The position numbers were made by a program, and so were the translations under genes. DNA of 29,029 bases from JAFARZ01 sp036490795 (lineage in GTDB: Bacteria; Actinomycetota; Actinomycetes; Streptosporangiales; Streptosporangiaceae). Where the stretch lies: contig DASXDG010000031.1 in assembly GCA_036490795.1 (NCBI GenBank), positions 1 through 29,029 on the forward strand, read 5' to 3'. Every line of letters starts with the position of its first letter. Within the stretch, counting starts at the first letter, position 1. This document shows positions 6,859 to 14,085 of the stretch, one piece after another. The notes below the pieces were generated by a model. That model was not told the DNA's origin. It worked only from the letters and a program-made list of their open reading frames with translations, and made no database searches.

Positions 6859-9311
6859 ACATACCGGAGCTGAGCCTGGTGGTGCTCGTCGGCGTCTCCG
6901 GCTCGGGGAAGTCGACGTTCGCCAGGAAGCACTTCAAGCCGACAGAGGTGCTCTCGTCGGACTTCTGCCGCGGGCTGGTGGCCGATGACGAGAATGACCA
7001 GTCCGCCACCCCGGCCGCGTTCGACGTGCTGAACTACATCGCGGGCAAGCGGCTCGCCGCGGGACGGCTCACCGTGATCGACGCGACGAACGTCCAGCCG
7101 GACGCGCGGCGCAGCCTCGTGAACGTCGCCAGGGAATACGACGTACTGCCGGTGGCGATCGTGCTCGACGTGCCGGAAGGCGTGTGCCGGGAGCGCAACG
7201 CGGGGCGGTCCGACCGCGACTTCGGGCCGGCCGTGATCCGCCGCCAGCGGGACCAGCTCAAGCGCGGCCTGCACGGACTCAAGCGCGAGGGCTTCCGTCA
7301 CGTCTTCACGCTGCGCGGTACCGACGAGGTCGAAACCGCGGCGGTGACACGGACCAAGCTCTTCAACGACCTGCGCGAACAGAGCGGGCCGTTCGACGTG
7401 ATCGGGGACATCCACGGATGCTGTTATGAACTCAAGGAACTTCTTAGCCAGCTCGGGTACGACCAGGACGGCCGGCACCCGCAGGGGCGGCGCGCGGTGT
7501 TCCTCGGCGACCTGGTCGACCGCGGGCCTGACGTGCCCGGCGTGCTGCGGCAGGTCATGGGCATGGTGGAGGCGGGCACCGCGCTGTGCGTGCAGGGCAA
7601 CCACGAGGCCAAGCTGCTCCGCGCGCTGCAGGGGCGCAACGTGAAGGTCAACCACGGGCTGGCCGAGTCGCTGGAGCAGCTGGCCGTGGAGACCGAGGAG
7701 TTCCGCGCCGCGGTGCAGAAGTTCCTCGACGGGCTGATCAGCCACTACGTGCTCGACGACGGCCGCCTCGTCGTCTCGCACGCCGGCCTGATCGAGCGGT
7801 ATCAGGGGCGTACGTCCGGGCGGGTGCGGGAGTTCTGCCTGTACGGGCAGACGACGGGCGAGACCGACGAGTACGGCCTTCCGGTCCGCTACCCGTGGGC
7901 GGAGGAGTACCGGGGCAAGGCCATGGTGCTGTACGGCCACACCCCCGTTCCCGCCGCCGAATGGCTGAACAACACGATGTGCCTGGACACCGGCTGCGTC
8001 TTCGGCGGAAAGCTCACTGCTCTTAGATATCCAGAACGAACAGTGGTATCTGTGCCCGCGGCCAAGGTCCACTACACGCCGGTCAAGCCGTTCCCCGCGG
8101 TGGTTCCCGAGCGCGATCCTGGGGTGCTCGACATCGGTGACGTGCTGCGCTCGCGGGTCATCGAGACCGTGTACCTGCCGCGGATCAGCGTGCGCGAGGG
8201 TCACGCCGCCGCCGCGCTCGAGGTGATGAGCCGGTTCGCCCTCGACCCGAGGACGCTGGTGTACCTGCCGCCGACGATGTCGCCGGTGGCCACTGCCGCA
8301 GACGGTGACCTGCTCGAGCACCCGTCGGCCGCCTTCGACTCCTACCGTGGCGACGGGGTGGCGGCCGTGCTGTGCGAGGAGAAGCACATGGGCTCGCGGG
8401 CGGTGCTGTCCGTCCGGCGTTCCGGTGGCGGTGCGGTGTGGACCAGGACGGGCCGGTCGTTTTTCGACGCTGGCCTCACGTCGTCGCTGATGTCGCGGGC
8501 GCGAGACGCGATCGAGACGGCCGGGCTGTTCGACGAGCTGGGCACGTCGTGGCTGCTGCTCGACGCGGAGATCCTGCCGTGGAGCGTCAAGGCCGGCCAG
8601 TTGCTGCGTGACCAGTACGCCGCGGTGGGCGCGGCGGCGCGGTCGGCGCTGCCCGCCGCGGTGACGGCGCTGGAACGGTTCTGCTCGCGCGGCGGTCAGG
8701 GCTCCGAGCTGCTCGACCGTACTCGTGCACGGGCGGAGAACGCGGAAGCCTTCATCGCCGCGTACCGGCGCTACTGCTGGGACACGTCGGGCCTGGACGG
8801 TGTGCGGGTCGCGCCATTCCAGGTGCTCGCCTCCGACGGCGCCGTATATCACGATCGGCCGCACCTGTGGCACCTGGAGATCGCCGACCGGCTCGCGGCG
8901 GCCGGCCCCTCGCTGTTCTCGGCGACCCGCCGGTGTGCCGTCGATCTCGGTGACGTGGAATCGGTGGCGGCCGGTGTCGCGTGGTGGTCGTCACTGACCG
9001 CCGCCGGGGGAGAGGGCATGGTGGTCAAGCCGGCCCGCGGCCTGACGGATGGCTTCATCCAGCCGGGGCTGAAGGTCCGTGGCCGTGAGTACCTGCGGAT
9101 CATCTACGGCCCCGACTACCTGGAGCCGGCCAACCTGGCCCGGCTGCGCCGGCGTGCCCTCGGGCACAAGCGCTCGCTCGCCCTGCGCGAGTACGCGCTC
9201 GGGCTCGAGGCGCTGGACCGGGTGGCGCGCGGTGAGCCGCTGTGGCGCGTGCATGAGTGCGTATTCGGCGTGCTGGCCCTGGAGTCAGAACCGGTGGATC
9301 CTAGATTGTGA
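6855..9311 (+). CDS. pnkp: Pnkp, polynucleotide kinase-phosphatase-ligase of bacterial RNA repair
   Basis: This 818-residue protein heals and seals broken RNA together with Hen1. Its three modules are all visible. The 5' kinase has the P-loop GVSGSGKS (13-20). The 2',3' phosphatase, a metallophosphoesterase, has GDIHG (184-188), GDLVDRG (218-224) and GNHE (248-251). The C-terminal ligase-like nucleotidyltransferase has CEEKHMGSRA with the candidate adenylylated Lys510. Family members are about 820-870 residues, so it is complete. The true start is the GTG at 6855 with GGGAGG four bases upstream; an open frame extends further upstream but only inside hen1. The operon ends here: the next gene is convergent, 33 bases away. 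Known targets elsewhere are tRNAs cut by toxins; no toxin gene is visible nearby. Confidence 0.96.
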   Translation: MNIPELSLVVLVGVSGSGKSTFARKHFKPTEVLSSDFCRGLVADDENDQSATPAAFDVLNYIAGKRLAAGRLTVIDATNVQPDARRSLVNVAREYDVLPVAIVLDVPEGVCRERNAGRSDRDFGPAVIRRQRDQLKRGLHGLKREGFRHVFTLRGTDEVETAAVTRTKLFNDLREQSGPFDVIGDIHGCCYELKELLSQLGYDQDGRHPQGRRAVFLGDLVDRGPDVPGVLRQVMGMVEAGTALCVQGNHEAKLLRALQGRNVKVNHGLAESLEQLAVETEEFRAAVQKFLDGLISHYVLDDGRLVVSHAGLIERYQGRTSGRVREFCLYGQTTGETDEYGLPVRYPWAEEYRGKAMVLYGHTPVPAAEWLNNTMCLDTGCVFGGKLTALRYPERTVVSVPAAKVHYTPVKPFPAVVPERDPGVLDIGDVLRSRVIETVYLPRISVREGHAAAALEVMSRFALDPRTLVYLPPTMSPVATAADGDLLEHPSAAFDSYRGDGVAAVLCEEKHMGSRAVLSVRRSGGGAVWTRTGRSFFDAGLTSSLMSRARDAIETAGLFDELGTSWLLLDAEILPWSVKAGQLLRDQYAAVGAAARSALPAAVTALERFCSRGGQGSELLDRTRARAENAEAFIAAYRRYCWDTSGLDGVRVAPFQVLASDGAVYHDRPHLWHLEIADRLAAAGPSLFSATRRCAVDLGDVESVAAGVAWWSSLTAAGGEGMVVKPARGLTDGFIQPGLKVRGREYLRIIYGPDYLEPANLARLRRRALGHKRSLALREYALGLEALDRVARGEPLWRVHECVFGVLALESEPVDPRL

Positions 9312-9344
9312 CGTTATGGGGCTGCGCGGTGTTGGCTGGTGCCG

Positions 9345-10064
9345 CTACGCGTACGTGCGGATTACGCCGAGGACGGCGGCGGCGGACGGGCCGGTTACCG
9401 CCAGGCCTGACGCGCCGGGGGCGAGCCGCTGCGCGGCCACCCGGCAGAACGCGCCGGCCGGCCCGCTGATCACCGACTCCGCGTTGTCCGGGCCGAACGT
9501 CCAGACCTCCTCGCCGGACGGCGACGTCAGCGAAACGCGCACCGGGCCGGCGGCCGTCACGCCGGAGCGCGCCAGCGCGTACGGCAGGGTGCGCACGGCT
9601 AGCCAGGCGATGTGCCGGAGCCGGTCCGTGTCGGGAAAGTCGATGCCGAGCGGGCCGGTGATGTCCAGGCCGTGCGCCCAGTGCTCGGCCAGCCGGGTGG
9701 TTGCCAGCGTCGCGGGCTTCAGCGGACTGCCCACCCACTGCAACTGCTGTTCCGGCGACGCCGAACGCAACGCCGCCACGGCGGCCACCCGCGCCCGCTG
9801 CCAGCGTTCGAAAACGACGGCAGGCTCCGCTCGCTCCGCGGTAACCATCGCGGCGGCCCAGTCGTCCACGTCACCGCGAGACAATCCGGTGCCGCCGGTC
9901 GCGCTGGTGACCACGCCCTCCTCGCTCTGCGCCAGGTGCAGCACGACATCCGCGACTGTCCACCCGGCTGCCCCCGATTCCGACAGCCACTGGGCATCGG
10001 TCAAACCAGACAGGATCTGTGCCAGGCGTTCTTGTTCTGATGAAAGATCATCGAAGATGGTCAT
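9345..10064 (-). CDS. TIGR03084-like DinB-fold protein (maleylpyruvate isomerase family)
   Basis: The 239-residue protein has the DinB/MDMPI four-helix fold found in mycothiol-dependent enzymes and related metal-binding proteins. Candidate metal ligands are His43 (VLHLAQSE) and the pair in EHWAHGLD near residue 130. The C-terminal third (VRVSLTSPSGEEVWTFGP...ISGPAGAFCRVAAQRL) is the small alpha/beta domain that follows in the TIGR03084 group. The thiol partner and reaction are unknown; mycothiol use is inferred from the family and from the host being an actinomycete. Its ATG overlaps the stop of the upstream gene by four bases (ATGA), so both form an operon. Confidence 0.82.
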   Translation of the reverse strand: MTIFDDLSSEQERLAQILSGLTDAQWLSESGAAGWTVADVVLHLAQSEEGVVTSATGGTGLSRGDVDDWAAAMVTAERAEPAVVFERWQRARVAAVAALRSASPEQQLQWVGSPLKPATLATTRLAEHWAHGLDITGPLGIDFPDTDRLRHIAWLAVRTLPYALARSGVTAAGPVRVSLTSPSGEEVWTFGPDNAESVISGPAGAFCRVAAQRLAPGASGLAVTGPSAAAVLGVIRTYA

Positions 10065-10732
10065 GACAGGACTATAAAGGCCTCCGCCGGCGCCGCCCGG
10101 ACGCTTACCCGCGCCCGCTGATCCCTGGGCAGCGCGTCGACGGCGCGGAACACCACCGACCGGGCGGCCGGCGAGACGAGGTAGACGACGGCCGCGTAGC
10201 CTGCCGGGTTACGGAGCAGGTCATGGATGATCTGCACGGTACGGCCCAGCGACTTCGGGGTCAGCTCGACCTCGATCGCCCATACCTGGCCATCGAACCG
10301 CCCGCCGTCTGGCCAGTAGAGCTCGCCGTCAGCCACGTGCGCGGGCCCGGCGAGATCCCGCTCCGGGCGCCACCGCGCTGACGGCTCGCTGGCGGAGAAA
10401 CGCAGCCGCGCGGCGAGCACGGCACGGCTGTGCGCGAGCAGCGCCGGGTTCGGCGGCGCGGACCGGTACGGGGAATCGATCAGGCGCATTCCCGCCGGGA
10501 GCAGCCAGCACCAGCCGGGCCCGTCGCCGAGGCGCCCGGCCGCGGCCCAGCCGAGGTCGCACCAGCGGCCGACGATCCTTCCCGCCCGCGAGACGGGTAC
10601 GCCGAGGATCGAGGCGAGCAGGTCGTACGGTATCCCGCAATGCTCGGCGCACAACACCAGCGCGTCGATCTCGCGCTGGGTCAGCGGAGCAGGGTTTGCC
10701 GCACGACGCGTCACACCCTGGAGTATTGCCAC
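10061..10732 (-). CDS. Replication-relaxation-like protein with winged helix and nuclease-fold C-terminus
   Basis: About 223 residues. The N-terminal part (LTQREIDALVLCAEHCGIPYDLLASILGV) is a winged-helix DNA-binding domain of the type in the actinobacterial replication-relaxation family. The C-terminal half holds a DGQ-spaced VWAIEVELTPKS motif resembling a PD-(D/E)XK nuclease core, followed by DLLRNPAGYAAVVYLVS. The family is known mainly from integrative elements; a catalytic role is inferred, not shown. The start is uncertain: GTG at 10732 or 10711 are both possible, and an open frame reaches a TTG at 10840 that lies inside tandem repeats. It overlaps the downstream DinB-fold gene by four bases. 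No other mobile-element gene is visible nearby. Confidence 0.7.
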   Translation of the reverse strand: MAILQGVTRRAANPAPLTQREIDALVLCAEHCGIPYDLLASILGVPVSRAGRIVGRWCDLGWAAAGRLGDGPGWCWLLPAGMRLIDSPYRSAPPNPALLAHSRAVLAARLRFSASEPSARWRPERDLAGPAHVADGELYWPDGGRFDGQVWAIEVELTPKSLGRTVQIIHDLLRNPAGYAAVVYLVSPAARSVVFRAVDALPRDQRARVSVRAAPAEAFIVLS

Positions 10733-10812
10733 GTACGGCGGAATGGAATCCGGAGGCAGGTGAGGCCACTGTGACAATCGCTTCGCGTCACGCGTGGCCG
10801 TGTCTCCGCGCG

Positions 10813-10895
10813 CCGTCGGCCAAGCCGGACCGTCGGCCAAGCCGGACTGCTTTGGCGAACCGGACTGCTTTGGCGAACCGGACTGCTTTGGCGAT
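10813..10895. repeat. Tandem repeats of 17 and 18 bp
   Basis: Two perfect copies of CCGTCGGCCAAGCCGGA (10813-10829, 10830-10846) are followed by two perfect copies and a partial copy of CTGCTTTGGCGAACCGGA (10847-10864, 10865-10882, 10883-10895). The two units share a GGC-AA-CCGGA core, so one probably arose from the other. They lie upstream of the replication-relaxation-like gene. Confidence 0.85.
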
Positions 10896-10975
10896 TAGCG
10901 CGGTAATTATGTCCAACGCGGTAGAAAACCATGCTCACAGCAACACTTACCACCGCGTTGGACATTTTTCCCGCG
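10896..10975. repeat. Palindromic element, family 2, copy C
   Basis: A perfect 13-bp inverted repeat, TGTCCAACGCGGT (10910-10922) and its complement (10952-10964), flanks a 29-base spacer and is extended outward by imperfect pairing to CGCGG/CCGCG. From AGCGCGGTAA onward it matches, without gaps, about 44 of 61 bases of copy D at 14874-14934. The rest of the stretch to 11113 holds only a direct repeat (TACCGCGGCGCGGGC twice near 11055-11085) and no convincing gene. Confidence 0.7.
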
Positions 10976-11113
10976 GTAACGGCGACAGTGCCGGTACGGG
11001 AGAGGTGCCCGTTACGAGGCAGCGCCAATGCGACCGCTGGTGCCGGTAGGTATACCGCGGCGCGGGCTTACCGCGGCGCGGGCGCCGCGCGTACGGAGCG
11101 GGCTGCGCGATGG

Positions 11114-11248
11114 TCACAGGAGTCGGCTGTGCGCGGATCCGCCCGAAACGTGCACCGGGCCGAGGCCGTTCACCTTGGCGCCCTTCTGGAACCCGCCGAA
11201 AAGCACCGACAGCACGATCAGCAAAACAATAAGCAGCAGGATCCACAT
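11114..11248 (-). CDS. Small single-pass membrane protein
   Basis: A 44-residue protein, starting MWILLLIVLLIVLSVLFGGF, with one strongly hydrophobic segment (residues 2-17) followed by a short polar tail containing FQKGAKVNGLGP. Small proteins with a hydrophobic helix and an FGGFQKG(T/A)K turn recur in actinomycetes but have no known role. I chose the ATG at 11248 because AGGTGG lies seven bases upstream; the frame is open to 11317, but that would place 23 charged residues before the helix. It is divergent from the DUF4230 gene. Its size alone makes it easy to miss; the ribosome binding site and hydrophobic pattern support it. Confidence 0.65.
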   Translation of the reverse strand: MWILLLIVLLIVLSVLFGGFQKGAKVNGLGPVHVSGGSAHSRLL

Positions 11249-11316
11249 CAGGCAGCCACCTGCCCGCGATCGCGGCCGCCAGACCCTTCGTCTTTCCATG
11301 GCACGGTATATGCCCA

Positions 11317-12027
11317 ATGGTGGCGGAATATGCCGGCCGATCCTGGGTAGTCCGGAATACTGTGTTCAGTAGCGTGACTAGAGCCGTGGCAACAGTGGCG
11401 ATCGCCGTAGCATCCGGCATCGTCATCTTGCTTGTCCTGTCCGCCATTCACCTCATTCCGCAGCTGCGCAATCCGTTCGCGGAGACCACCACGGTCAGCA
11501 GCCAGCCTGCCATTCTCAAGTCGATTACCCAGCTCAGCCGCTACGAGGCGGCGAGCGGTGACTTCCAGGTCGTCGTCGACCTGACCCAGCACGAGGGCAT
11601 ACTGCCCGGCTTCCTCGCGGGCAGCGAGACGCTGTTCATCGGTCAGGGGACCGACGTCGCCTACGTCAACTTCTCCGGCCTCAAGGGTTCGGCGATCAAG
11701 GTGAGCCCCGCCAAGGTGGTCACGATCCGCCTGCCGGCCGCCCAACTGGAGTCGCCCGTCCTGAACGTCAAGCAGTCCTACGTCTACGCTCAGCAGCAGG
11801 GCCTGTTCAATCGCGTCGGCAACTTCTTCAGCGGTAACCCGAACTCCCAGCAGCAGGTCTATATCCTCGCCCAGCAGAAGATCGCAACCGCGGCCAAGGC
11901 AAGCCCCCTGATCAAGGACGCGGAGACCAACACCAGGGCCATGCTCGTCAGTATGCTGAATGCGCTGGGGTTCCAGCATGTCACCGTCACATTTGACTTA
12001 GAGCATGCTCTAACTCCTAGGCTTTAG
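11317..12027 (+). CDS. DUF4230 membrane-anchored protein
   Basis: The 236-residue protein has one N-terminal transmembrane helix (about residues 22-44) and an extracytoplasmic DUF4230 domain, recognisable by the segment AILKSITQLSRYEAASGDFQVVVDL and the later VKVVTIRLPAAQL-like block and QKIATAAKASPLI helix. The function of the domain is unknown. The start is uncertain: the ATG at 11317 is used here, while GTG codons at 11362 and 11374 would give a shorter cytoplasmic part. Unusually, the last dozen codons contain the promoter and operator of the following merR gene, so the C-terminal residues (LEHALTPRL) may be constrained by DNA function rather than by protein function. Confidence 0.8.
   Translation: MVAEYAGRSWVVRNTVFSSVTRAVATVAIAVASGIVILLVLSAIHLIPQLRNPFAETTTVSSQPAILKSITQLSRYEAASGDFQVVVDLTQHEGILPGFLAGSETLFIGQGTDVAYVNFSGLKGSAIKVSPAKVVTIRLPAAQLESPVLNVKQSYVYAQQQGLFNRVGNFFSGNPNSQQQVYILAQQKIATAAKASPLIKDAETNTRAMLVSMLNALGFQHVTVTFDLEHALTPRL
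11993..12023 (+). promoter_or_regulatory. MerR-type promoter with 19-bp spacer and central palindrome
   Basis: TTGACT (11993-11998) and TAGGCT (12018-12023) are 19 bases apart, the overlong spacing that MerR regulators correct by twisting DNA. The perfect 16-bp palindrome TTAGAGCATGCTCTAA (11998-12013) fills the spacer. The -10 box ends seven bases before the GTG of merR, so the transcript is probably leaderless. The whole element lies inside the DUF4230 coding sequence. Confidence 0.8.
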
Positions 12028-12030
12028 TCT

Positions 12031-12417
12031 GTGACGTCCTGGAGCATCAGTGAGGCCGCCGAGAAGAGCGGCCTGACCCAGCACACGCTGCGCTGGTACG
12101 AGCGGATCGGGCTGATCGGGCCCATCGGCAAGACCCCGGACGGGCGCCGTCGCTACGACGCCCACGACCTGGAGTGGCTGAGCCTGATCACCAAGCTCCG
12201 CGAAACCGGCATGCCGGTCAAAGACATGCAGAAGTATGCCGAACTGGTCCGTTGCGGCGGGGGAGAAGCCGAGCGGATCGACGTGCTCCAGCGTCACCGC
12301 GAGGAGGTTCGCCGGGCGATCCGGGCGCAGAAGGAGTGCCTGAAGCTGCTCGACTACAAGATCGACCTCTATTCGCGTCACCTCTGCGAGCTACAGGAGC
12401 TACCGGAAAATGCGTAA
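12031..12417 (+). CDS. MerR family transcriptional regulator
   Basis: The 128-residue protein has the MerR winged helix-turn-helix (SISEAAEKSGLTQHTLRWYERIGLI, residues 4-28, then GRRRYDAHDLEWL) and a coiled-coil dimer helix ending at DLYSRHLCELQE. There is no metal-binding cysteine cluster of the MerR/CueR type; it is closer to the group that pairs with oxidoreductases and senses small reactive organic compounds. The GTG start is placed by the TAGGCT box seven bases upstream. Its stop overlaps the reductase start by eight bases, so regulator and enzyme form one operon under the 19-bp-spacer promoter, which suggests autoactivation. Confidence 0.92.
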   Translation: MTSWSISEAAEKSGLTQHTLRWYERIGLIGPIGKTPDGRRRYDAHDLEWLSLITKLRETGMPVKDMQKYAELVRCGGGEAERIDVLQRHREEVRRAIRAQKECLKLLDYKIDLYSRHLCELQELPENA

Positions 12418-13387
12418 AGCACAGCTCGGTGACCTGACCGTTTCCGCTCAGGGCCTTGGCTGCATGGGCATGAGCGAGTGGTACGGGGAAACGGACTGGG
12501 ATGAATCCATCGCCACCATTCACCGCGCGCTCGACCTGGGCGTCACGTTCCTCGACACCGCGGACATCTACGGCGCCGGGCACAACGAGGTCCTGGTCGG
12601 CCGCGGCATCGCGGGCCGTCGCGGTGAGGTCCAGCTCGCCACCAAGTTCGGCATCGACCGCACCGGCGGCGACGACAAGCGGACCGTTCGCGGTGAACGC
12701 GGTTACGTCAAGCGCGCCGCGGAGTCGTCGCTGACCCGCCTGGGCATCGACGTCATCGACCTCTACTACCTGCACCGTCCGCCGCAGACCGCGGAAATCG
12801 AGGAGACCGTCGGCGCGATGGCCGAACTGGTCAAGGAGGGCAAGGTCCGCAACCTGGGCCTGTCCGAGGTGAACAACGACCTGCTCCGCCGCGCGTACGC
12901 GGTGCACCCGATCGCCGCGGTGCAGAGTGAGTACTCGCTGTGGACCCGCGACCCCGAGCACGAGGTGCTGGAGGCGATGCGCGAGCTGAACGTCTCCCTC
13001 GTCCCGTACTCGCCGCTCGGCCGCGGCTTCCTCACCGGCACCGTCGACGTTTCCACCCTCGACGCGCGCGACTTCCGCGCGAACAACCCGCGCTTCACCG
13101 GTGACGCCGCGCGGACCAACGAGCAGATCGCCGACACGGTCCGCAAGGTCGCCGAGGCCAAGGGCGTGACGCCCGCGCAGGTGGCCATCGCCTGGGTCTA
13201 CGCACAGGAGCCGCGGCTCGGTGTCCCGGTCGTTCCGATCCCCGGCACCAAGCGGGTCAAGTGGCTGGAGCAGAACATCGCGGCCATGGACGTCGACCTC
13301 ACCGAGGACGAACTAGCCGTGCTCGACCCGCTAGGCGCCCAGGTAGCCGGCGAGCGCTACGGCACCGCCAGCCCAAGGACCCGGTAG
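12410..13387 (+). CDS. Aldo/keto reductase
   Basis: A 325-residue (alpha/beta)8-barrel oxidoreductase of the aldo/keto reductase superfamily, probably NADPH-dependent. The catalytic tetrad is visible as Asp49 and Tyr54 (FLDTADIYG), Lys79 (ATKF) and His122 (YLHRPP). The C-terminal PIPGTKRVKWLEQN block is the cofactor-binding loop. It resembles the GMGMSEWYG-type group related to plant and bacterial YakC/AKR13 enzymes. Substrates are typically aldehydes or quinones; the linked MerR regulator hints at detoxification of electrophiles. AGGAG lies ten bases before the ATG. The stop codon sits inside a short sequence (CCCGGTAGCGCCAGG) repeated downstream. Confidence 0.92.
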   Translation: MRKAQLGDLTVSAQGLGCMGMSEWYGETDWDESIATIHRALDLGVTFLDTADIYGAGHNEVLVGRGIAGRRGEVQLATKFGIDRTGGDDKRTVRGERGYVKRAAESSLTRLGIDVIDLYYLHRPPQTAEIEETVGAMAELVKEGKVRNLGLSEVNNDLLRRAYAVHPIAAVQSEYSLWTRDPEHEVLEAMRELNVSLVPYSPLGRGFLTGTVDVSTLDARDFRANNPRFTGDAARTNEQIADTVRKVAEAKGVTPAQVAIAWVYAQEPRLGVPVVPIPGTKRVKWLEQNIAAMDVDLTEDELAVLDPLGAQVAGERYGTASPRTR

Positions 13388-13462
13388 CGCCAGGTCAAGG
13401 ACCCCGTGGCGGTAGATCAAGGACCCGGTAGCAATAGGCAACACCCGGTAGCGCCAGGTCAA
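13375..13462. repeat. Short direct repeats duplicating the end of the reductase gene
   Basis: CCCGGTAGCGCCAGGTCAA occurs at 13380-13398, covering the reductase stop codon, and again at 13444-13462. AAGGACCCGGTAGC also recurs at 13419-13432. This indicates local tandem duplication just after the gene. Confidence 0.7.
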
Positions 13463-13506
13463 TTGCGCGATTGACATCGCTGGAGCGTGTCAATCGCGCA
13501 ATTGAC
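13458..13506. promoter_or_regulatory. Perfect 19-bp inverted repeat, possible terminator or double operator
   Basis: Arm GTCAATTGCGCGATTGACA (13458-13476) and its exact complement (13488-13506) flank 11 bases. Each arm is itself almost palindromic (TCAAT-6-ATTGA), so it could be two adjacent operator sites as well as an RNA hairpin closing the merR-reductase operon. There is no T tract. Confidence 0.6.
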
Positions 13507-13527
13507 TCCGGTGGAACCAGCGATCGA

Positions 13528-13567
13528 CATGTAGTCCAGTCTGACCTATGTCAGACTGGACTACATG
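13528..13567. promoter_or_regulatory. Perfect 18-bp dyad at the padR start (operator)
   Basis: CATGTAGTCCAGTCTGAC (13528-13545), the spacer CTAT, and the exact complement (13550-13567) form a 40-bp dyad. The outer ATGTAG/CTACAT halves resemble the known PadR site ATGT-8-ACAT. The final ATG of the dyad is the padR start codon, so the site probably mediates autorepression. Confidence 0.8.
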
Positions 13568-14083
13568 TCGTACATCGAGATCGTCATACTGCGCCGCCTG
13601 TTCGGCGGCCCCTGCCACGGCTACGAGCTGCGTAAACGTGTCGAGGAGATCACCGGCGTCACGCTGCACAACAACTCGCTCTACCCGGCGCTGAAGCGGT
13701 TCGAAGAGGCGGGCGCGGTCACCAAGGCCGCGCAGGAGCAGCAGGGCCGCCCGGCGCGGCTGGTCTACACGATCACCGACACCGGCCGCGAGCTGCTGCA
13801 CGACATGCTCGCCGGCCTGCCTCCCGACCAGGCCGCCGATGACAGCGAATTCCTCGTCCGCCTCGGCCAGTTCTCTCTTATCAGCCGATCAGAACAGGCA
13901 GTGGTGCTTGCCAACCGTACGGCTGCGGTGCGCGACAGGCTGGCGCACCTGCGGGCGCTGCGGGACACGGGCGGCACCCGTGACGAGCGGTGGGGAGTCC
14001 TGGTCACCGACGAACTGACCCGCCGCGACGAACGCGAACTCGACTGGCTGGCCGGACTGGTCACCCTCGCCGAGTCCGGCTAG
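13565..14083 (+). CDS. PadR family transcriptional regulator
   Basis: The 172-residue protein has the PadR winged helix (IVILRRLFGGPCHGYELRKRVEEITG, then NNSLYPALKRFEEAGAV and the wing GRPARLVYTITDTGRELL), followed by a C-terminal helical dimerisation region of the longer PadR-s2 type. PadR proteins usually repress a neighbouring exporter or detoxification gene and release DNA on binding an aromatic or antibiotic-like ligand. The ATG at 13565 is the end of a perfect 40-bp dyad and has no ribosome binding site. Only two bases separate its stop from the transporter remnant, so it formerly controlled an MFS exporter in the same operon. Confidence 0.92.
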   Translation: MSYIEIVILRRLFGGPCHGYELRKRVEEITGVTLHNNSLYPALKRFEEAGAVTKAAQEQQGRPARLVYTITDTGRELLHDMLAGLPPDQAADDSEFLVRLGQFSLISRSEQAVVLANRTAAVRDRLAHLRALRDTGGTRDERWGVLVTDELTRRDERELDWLAGLVTLAESG

Positions 14084-14085
14084 TC

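Noticed and set aside
6765..8873. A 702-codon open frame antisense to hen1 and pnkp
   Set aside because: Same shadow pattern from GC-rich codons; the opposite strand has unmistakable Hen1 and Pnkp motifs.
10813..10895. Tandem repeats as a CRISPR array
   Set aside because: Units are contiguous with no unique spacers and no cas genes are present.
10711..11028. Minus-strand 105-codon frame across the tandem repeats and copy C
   Set aside because: Its protein is a translation of the tandem repeats (SSPVRQ units) and has no start signal or conserved segment.
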